A DNA stretch of 9,599 nt, taken from NCBI GenBank assembly GCA_015487435.1, contig WFPU01000197.1, positions 1-9,599 on the forward strand. Direction: 5' to 3'. The notes below the pieces were generated by a model. It saw only the letters and a list, made by a program, of their open reading frames with translations, had not been told where the DNA came from and searched no databases. Position 1 is the stretch's first letter. Each line of letters opens with the position of its first letter. A program made the translations under genes and the position numbers. Source of the DNA: Sulfurimonas sp. GTDB lineage: Bacteria > Campylobacterota > Campylobacteria > Campylobacterales > Sulfurimonadaceae. Below, piece by piece: positions 7,307 to 9,599 of the stretch.

Positions 7307-8521
7307 TTAACTCACACTCATTGAAAAAATAGGAAGTAACATTGAAGCAACTATAAAACCTATTGTCCCACCAACAAAAAGCATTAAAGCAGGTTCTAAA
7401 AGAGTAAGAAGGATAGATATTTTGTCACGATTTTCTTCAAAATAAAGCTCACTTGTATTTGTAAGTACATTTTGAAGCTGTGAAGTATCTTCTCCTAAAG
7501 CTATTGACTGAATAAAAGCATTATCTATCTTAATTTTTGAACTATTTAAAGCATTAGAGAGAAGTTCCCCCTCTACCACTTTTTTTGAAGCATCAATAAA
7601 AAGTTCTTTTAAAACTAAATTATTTAAAATATTAGCACTTAGATTTATTGTTTGAACAAATGGCACACCTGAACGAACTAACAAAGAAGCTATATACGAA
7701 AACCTTGCTAGTTCACTTTTTTCAATGATAACTCCAAAAAGAGGTAGTTTTAAAAATTGTTTATGTACAAAATAAGCAAATAGATCACTTTTTTTTATAA
7801 AGAACAAAAATATAAATACAATACTAATCATCGAAATTAGCATTGTAATAAAATTGGCACTAAAAAAACCACCAATTGCAATAACAATTTGAGTAGGTAC
7901 TGGTAACTCTTGATCTAAACTTACAAATATACCTGTAATTTCGGGCACTACATATGCAAGCATAAAAGATATCATAACTAAAGAGATTATTACCATAAAT
8001 GATGGATAAGCAAATGCCCCTTTTATCTCTTTATTTATATTATCTTGTTCTTTTAAAAAGCGTGATAATTCTAAAAGCACCTCATCTAAAATACCACCAT
8101 TTTCACTAACTTTTATAGATTCAATAAAAAAATTTGGGAGCTCAACCACTTCTTGTGTGTTAAGTGCTGTATAAAAATCTTTTCCCTCGTCTAGATGTGT
8201 ACTTACTGTAGTTAAAAATAATTTCATCTTTTTATGAGTTTCATAATGGGTTTGAACTATTTTTATTGCTGATACAATTGTTATACCTGAGTGAATATAC
8301 ATTGAGAGTTCACGAGACAATGAAGCCAACTCTTTTGAGGGGATTTTATATTTAGTAAAAAGTTTTAGATTATCAAACATAGAAATATCATCTTCTTCTA
8401 TACTTTGCAGGATAATTCCTGTTGATTTAACTCTTTGCTTTGCTGCTTCTAAACTAAAGGCTTCTATTTTTTGTTTTACTTTTTTCCCAGCCTCATCAAT
8501 CCCTATGTACTTAAAAATCAT
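7307..8521 (-). CDS. gspF: Type II secretion inner-membrane platform protein GspF
   Basis: GspF is the polytopic core of the assembly platform, between the GspE ATPase and the growing pseudopilus. The 404-residue length is standard. A short N-terminal region (1-60, MIFKYIGIDEAGKKV) precedes two tandem T2SSF domains (about 62-192 and 270-396). Membrane helices lie at about 174-193, 212-242 and 376-397. Family hallmarks are LSRELSMYIHSGI (68-80), KVSENGGILDEVL (137-149), FAYPSFM (170-176), the domain-2 counterpart RFSYIASLLVRSGVP (273-287) and the C-terminal EPALMLFVGGTIGFIV (376-391). AAAGG lies seven bases before the ATG, and the ATG overlaps the gspH stop as ATGA. PilC of type IV pili shares the fold; the operon context favours GspF. 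Confidence 0.97.
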   Translation of the reverse strand: MIFKYIGIDEAGKKVKQKIEAFSLEAAKQRVKSTGIILQSIEEDDISMFDNLKLFTKYKIPSKELASLSRELSMYIHSGITIVSAIKIVQTHYETHKKMKLFLTTVSTHLDEGKDFYTALNTQEVVELPNFFIESIKVSENGGILDEVLLELSRFLKEQDNINKEIKGAFAYPSFMVIISLVMISFMLAYVVPEITGIFVSLDQELPVPTQIVIAIGGFFSANFITMLISMISIVFIFLFFIKKSDLFAYFVHKQFLKLPLFGVIIEKSELARFSYIASLLVRSGVPFVQTINLSANILNNLVLKELFIDASKKVVEGELLSNALNSSKIKIDNAFIQSIALGEDTSQLQNVLTNTSELYFEENRDKISILLTLLEPALMLFVGGTIGFIVASMLLPIFSMSVS

Positions 8522-9048
8522 CTAAGTACCTTTTGGATTTGTTCCTCTTTAGCAGTTAAAATATCATCTAAAGAGGGGTAGCGTAGAGTATTAGTAAAAT
8601 ATTGAGTAAAATCATAAATATTCCCTTTATACTCTACTATCACTTGATCCCCTACCCCTTTTTTATCTACTCTATATGAAAAACAAATCTCTTTTTCAAT
8701 ATCTTTTAAATTATAATAAATTTTATTTTTAAGATTGATCATCCCTAGATTAAAATCATATCTATAAGTTTCAACACTTGAATCTAAAAAACCATCAAAC
8801 TCAATTGAGTACTTTTTATTCAATTTTCCATCAATATATATAGAACAATCATTACATTTGTCAAGGCACATAAGCTTTACGCTATCATTGTAAGAAAGTG
8901 AAATAAGATAATTTTTTAAATTTAGCAAACTTGGTTTTACTTTATCATATTTTAGAGATTGTATACTACTAACTGCAAGCGTATAGACAATTCCAATAAT
9001 TAAAACAACAATTAGCAGTTCAATTAAAGTAAAAGCTCGTTTATTCAA
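8518..9048 (-). CDS. gspH: Type II secretion minor pseudopilin GspH, TTG start
   Basis: This encodes a 176-residue pseudopilin thought to connect the GspG shaft to the I-J-K tip. The N-terminus MNKRA-FTLIELLIVV is a textbook class III prepilin signal: cut after Ala5, Phe6 at +1, Glu10 at +5, helix to about 27. The start codon is TTG, because the only codon between it and the in-frame gspG stop is ATA. I see no well-placed Shine-Dalgarno, so it may depend on ribosomes finishing gspG three bases upstream. The periplasmic domain holds four cysteines, three clustered (C61, C65, C68, in MCLDKCNDCS) and one at C122. The tail from about 155 is polar and helical. Placement after gspG argues for GspH, but the C-terminal domain has no motif I recognise, so another minor pseudopilin type is possible. 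Confidence 0.78.
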   Translation of the reverse strand: MNKRAFTLIELLIVVLIIGIVYTLAVSSIQSLKYDKVKPSLLNLKNYLISLSYNDSVKLMCLDKCNDCSIYIDGKLNKKYSIEFDGFLDSSVETYRYDFNLGMINLKNKIYYNLKDIEKEICFSYRVDKKGVGDQVIVEYKGNIYDFTQYFTNTLRYPSLDDILTAKEEQIQKVLR

Positions 9049-9051
9049 TAT

Positions 9052-9483
9052 CTATTTACACTCGCTCATTTTAATATCGCTAGATTCATCTTTACCACCC
9101 TCTTTACGATCAGCTCCTAAAGAGATTAATTCAATCCTTCCTTCATCATTAACATATATAAAATCATTGCCCCATGAATCTTTTGGTAACTTGTCATCTT
9201 TTAAGTATCCACCTATTGCATAGTTTGGATATTTCTCTTCATCTATATTTTTAATAAGTAATAACAGCCCCTCTTCTGTTGATGGATAGACTCCATTGTC
9301 TATTTTAAAGGCATCAAGCATACTATTATATATGTTTTTCATATTAATACATACTATTTTCTTTTTTGCTTCATCACCTTTAGCAGTTAAATTTGGAACT
9401 ACCATTGCTGCTAATAACCCCAATATAACAATAACTACCATCAGTTCTACTAAAGAGAAAGCTTTTCTCATATTTTTTTGCAT
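9052..9483 (-). CDS. gspG: Type II secretion major pseudopilin GspG
   Basis: GspG polymerises into the pseudopilus that drives secretion. The 143-residue precursor begins MQKNMRKA-FSLVELMVVIVILG, with cleavage predicted after Ala8, Phe9 at +1 and Glu13 at +5. Downstream hallmarks of GspG are all present: DNGVYPSTEEGL (62-73), GGYLKDDKLPKDSWGNDFIY (91-110) and ISLGADRKEGG (120-130) followed by an acidic loop (DESSD, 132-136) that resembles the family's calcium-binding loop. Two cysteines, C45 and C142, are not a usual GspG feature. The C-terminus ends ECK instead of the tryptophan-containing end common in proteobacterial GspG. The first ATG is preferred over Met5 because AAAGG lies eight bases before it. 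As first gene of the transcript it should be made in the largest amount, as fits a major pilin. Confidence 0.97.
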   Translation of the reverse strand: MQKNMRKAFSLVELMVVIVILGLLAAMVVPNLTAKGDEAKKKIVCINMKNIYNSMLDAFKIDNGVYPSTEEGLLLLIKNIDEEKYPNYAIGGYLKDDKLPKDSWGNDFIYVNDEGRIELISLGADRKEGGKDESSDIKMSECK

Positions 9484-9491
9484 TAAGAGTA

Positions 9492-9496
9492 CCTTT
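9492..9496 (-). promoter_or_regulatory. Ribosome binding site of gspG
   Basis: On the minus strand AAAGG is followed by eight bases (TACTCTTA) and the ATG of gspG. This spacing selects the first Met over the Met four codons further in. A near-identical AAAGGTACTTAG precedes gspF, and AAAGG at the same sort of distance precedes gspM. Confidence 0.8.
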
Positions 9497-9515
9497 AATT
9501 TTTTTTAATTACTTA

Positions 9516-9521
9516 ATTATA
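9516..9521 (-). promoter_or_regulatory. Predicted sigma-70 type -10 element of the gsp operon
   Basis: A perfect TATAAT on the minus strand lies 32 bases before the gspG ATG, which predicts a leader of about 25 bases. No TTGACA-like element stands about 17 bases further upstream. Instead there is a run of six T's immediately before the -10 and more T-rich DNA beyond it. Weak -35 boxes with T-rich upstream DNA are known for Campylobacter and Helicobacter housekeeping promoters, which fits. In DNA this AT-rich a TATAAT can occur by chance, so the support is position plus sequence. Confidence 0.6.
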
Positions 9522-9523
9522 AT
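9518..9523 (+). promoter_or_regulatory. Possible divergent -10 element facing right
   Basis: The same AT-rich core ATTATAAT also reads TATAAT on the plus strand. If a gene starts just beyond the right edge on the plus strand, this could be its -10. AGGAAG at 9585-9590 could be its ribosome site, with the start codon at or just outside the window end. No coding sequence for such a gene is visible, so this is tentative. Confidence 0.25.
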
Positions 9524-9599
9524 GAAAAAAGATTAAATTTTGAGTACAAAACATATTGAATAAAAATTTATCTTTATAAAAAGTAGGAAGATACTATAC

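Larger units (their letters stand above)
1..9483 (-). other. Probable single gsp operon, order G-H-F-K-L-M-N-C-D-E-I-J
   Basis: Twelve same-strand genes follow one another with junctions of: G/H 3-base gap, H/F ATGA overlap, F/K 4-base gap, K/L 11-base overlap (35 with the longer start), L/M ATGA overlap, M/N 7-base overlap, N/C 23-base overlap, C/D 14-base overlap, D/E abutting, E/I 8-base overlap, I/J ATGA overlap. No hairpin terminator with a T-run is seen at any junction. One transcript starting before gspG is the simplest reading. The operon continues beyond the left edge at least to the end of gspJ. Confidence 0.85.
9484..9599. other. Upstream non-coding region of the gsp operon
   Basis: These 116 very AT-rich bases precede gspG up to the right edge. 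They hold the gspG ribosome site, the palindromic ATTATAAT core and T-rich stretches. I see no operator-like inverted repeat, no terminator hairpin and no recognisable sigma-54 or sigma-28 promoter. Whether the neighbouring gene is divergent or ends here on the minus strand cannot be told: short open stretches reach the edge on the minus strand, but they have no recognisable protein sequence. Confidence 0.5.

Noticed and set aside
61..9480. Recurring similar DNA blocks encoding (K/R)AFTLxE near 61-75, 491-512, 9030-9048 and 9440-9475
   Set aside because: These are the homologous prepilin signal sequences of separate pseudopilin genes, not mobile or regulatory repeats.
507..9483. Reading the cluster as a type IV pilus system (pilB, pilC, pilQ)
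   Set aside because: Presence of a GspC-type HR/PDZ protein, GspK, and GspG with the YPSTEEGL and LPKDSWGNDFIY motifs, and absence of pilT, favour a type II secretion system.
9296..9508. Plus-strand open frame opposite the gspG start
   Set aside because: It mirrors the hydrophobic helix of GspG and runs into the promoter region; no ribosome site or family resemblance.
1..9599. CRISPR arrays, tRNA/rRNA genes, insertion sequences, attachment sites
   Set aside because: Looked for and not seen: the strand is filled with continuous T2SS coding sequence and there are no spaced repeats or transposase motifs.

Overview
The window is one strongly AT-rich (about 30% GC by eye), tightly packed minus-strand gene cluster encoding almost a complete type II secretion system (T2SS). 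This machine spans both membranes and exports folded periplasmic proteins. Base composition, lysine/isoleucine-rich proteins, AAAGG-type ribosome binding sites, a promoter with a perfect -10 but no -35 box, and pseudopilins cleaved after Ala (…K/R-A|F-T-L-x-E) all point to a Campylobacterota (epsilonproteobacterial) genome. A Sulfurimonas-like marine or sediment sulfur/hydrogen oxidiser is my best guess. That placement is inference, since there is no rRNA or housekeeping marker here.

Layout in transcription order, from the right edge to the left: an upstream AT-rich region of 116 bases with a promoter; gspG (major pseudopilin), gspH (minor pseudopilin, TTG start), gspF (inner-membrane platform), gspK (large tip pseudopilin), gspL and gspM (platform and ATPase anchor), a gspN-like gene, gspC (clamp to the secretin), gspD (outer-membrane secretin), gspE (ATPase), gspI (minor pseudopilin) and the first 37 codons of a gspJ-like minor pseudopilin, which runs off the left edge. 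All genes overlap, abut or lie within 4 bases of each other, and I see no internal terminator, so they probably form one transcript with extensive translational coupling. No gene-free stretch exceeds 300 bases.

Together, GspE hydrolyses ATP on the cytoplasmic face of the GspF/L/M platform. The platform polymerises GspG into a periplasmic pseudopilus capped by the H/I/J/K tip. The pseudopilus pushes substrates through the GspD channel, which is linked to the inner membrane by GspC. A prepilin peptidase (GspO/PilD) is needed but not present here, nor is a pilotin (GspS) or GspAB.

The system itself is known. The notable points are the permuted gene order (G-H-F / K-L-M-N / C-D-E / I-J), Ala at -1 in all five pseudopilins, a shortened GspL, a small GspN-like protein, cysteine patterns in GspG and GspH, and the TTG start of gspH.
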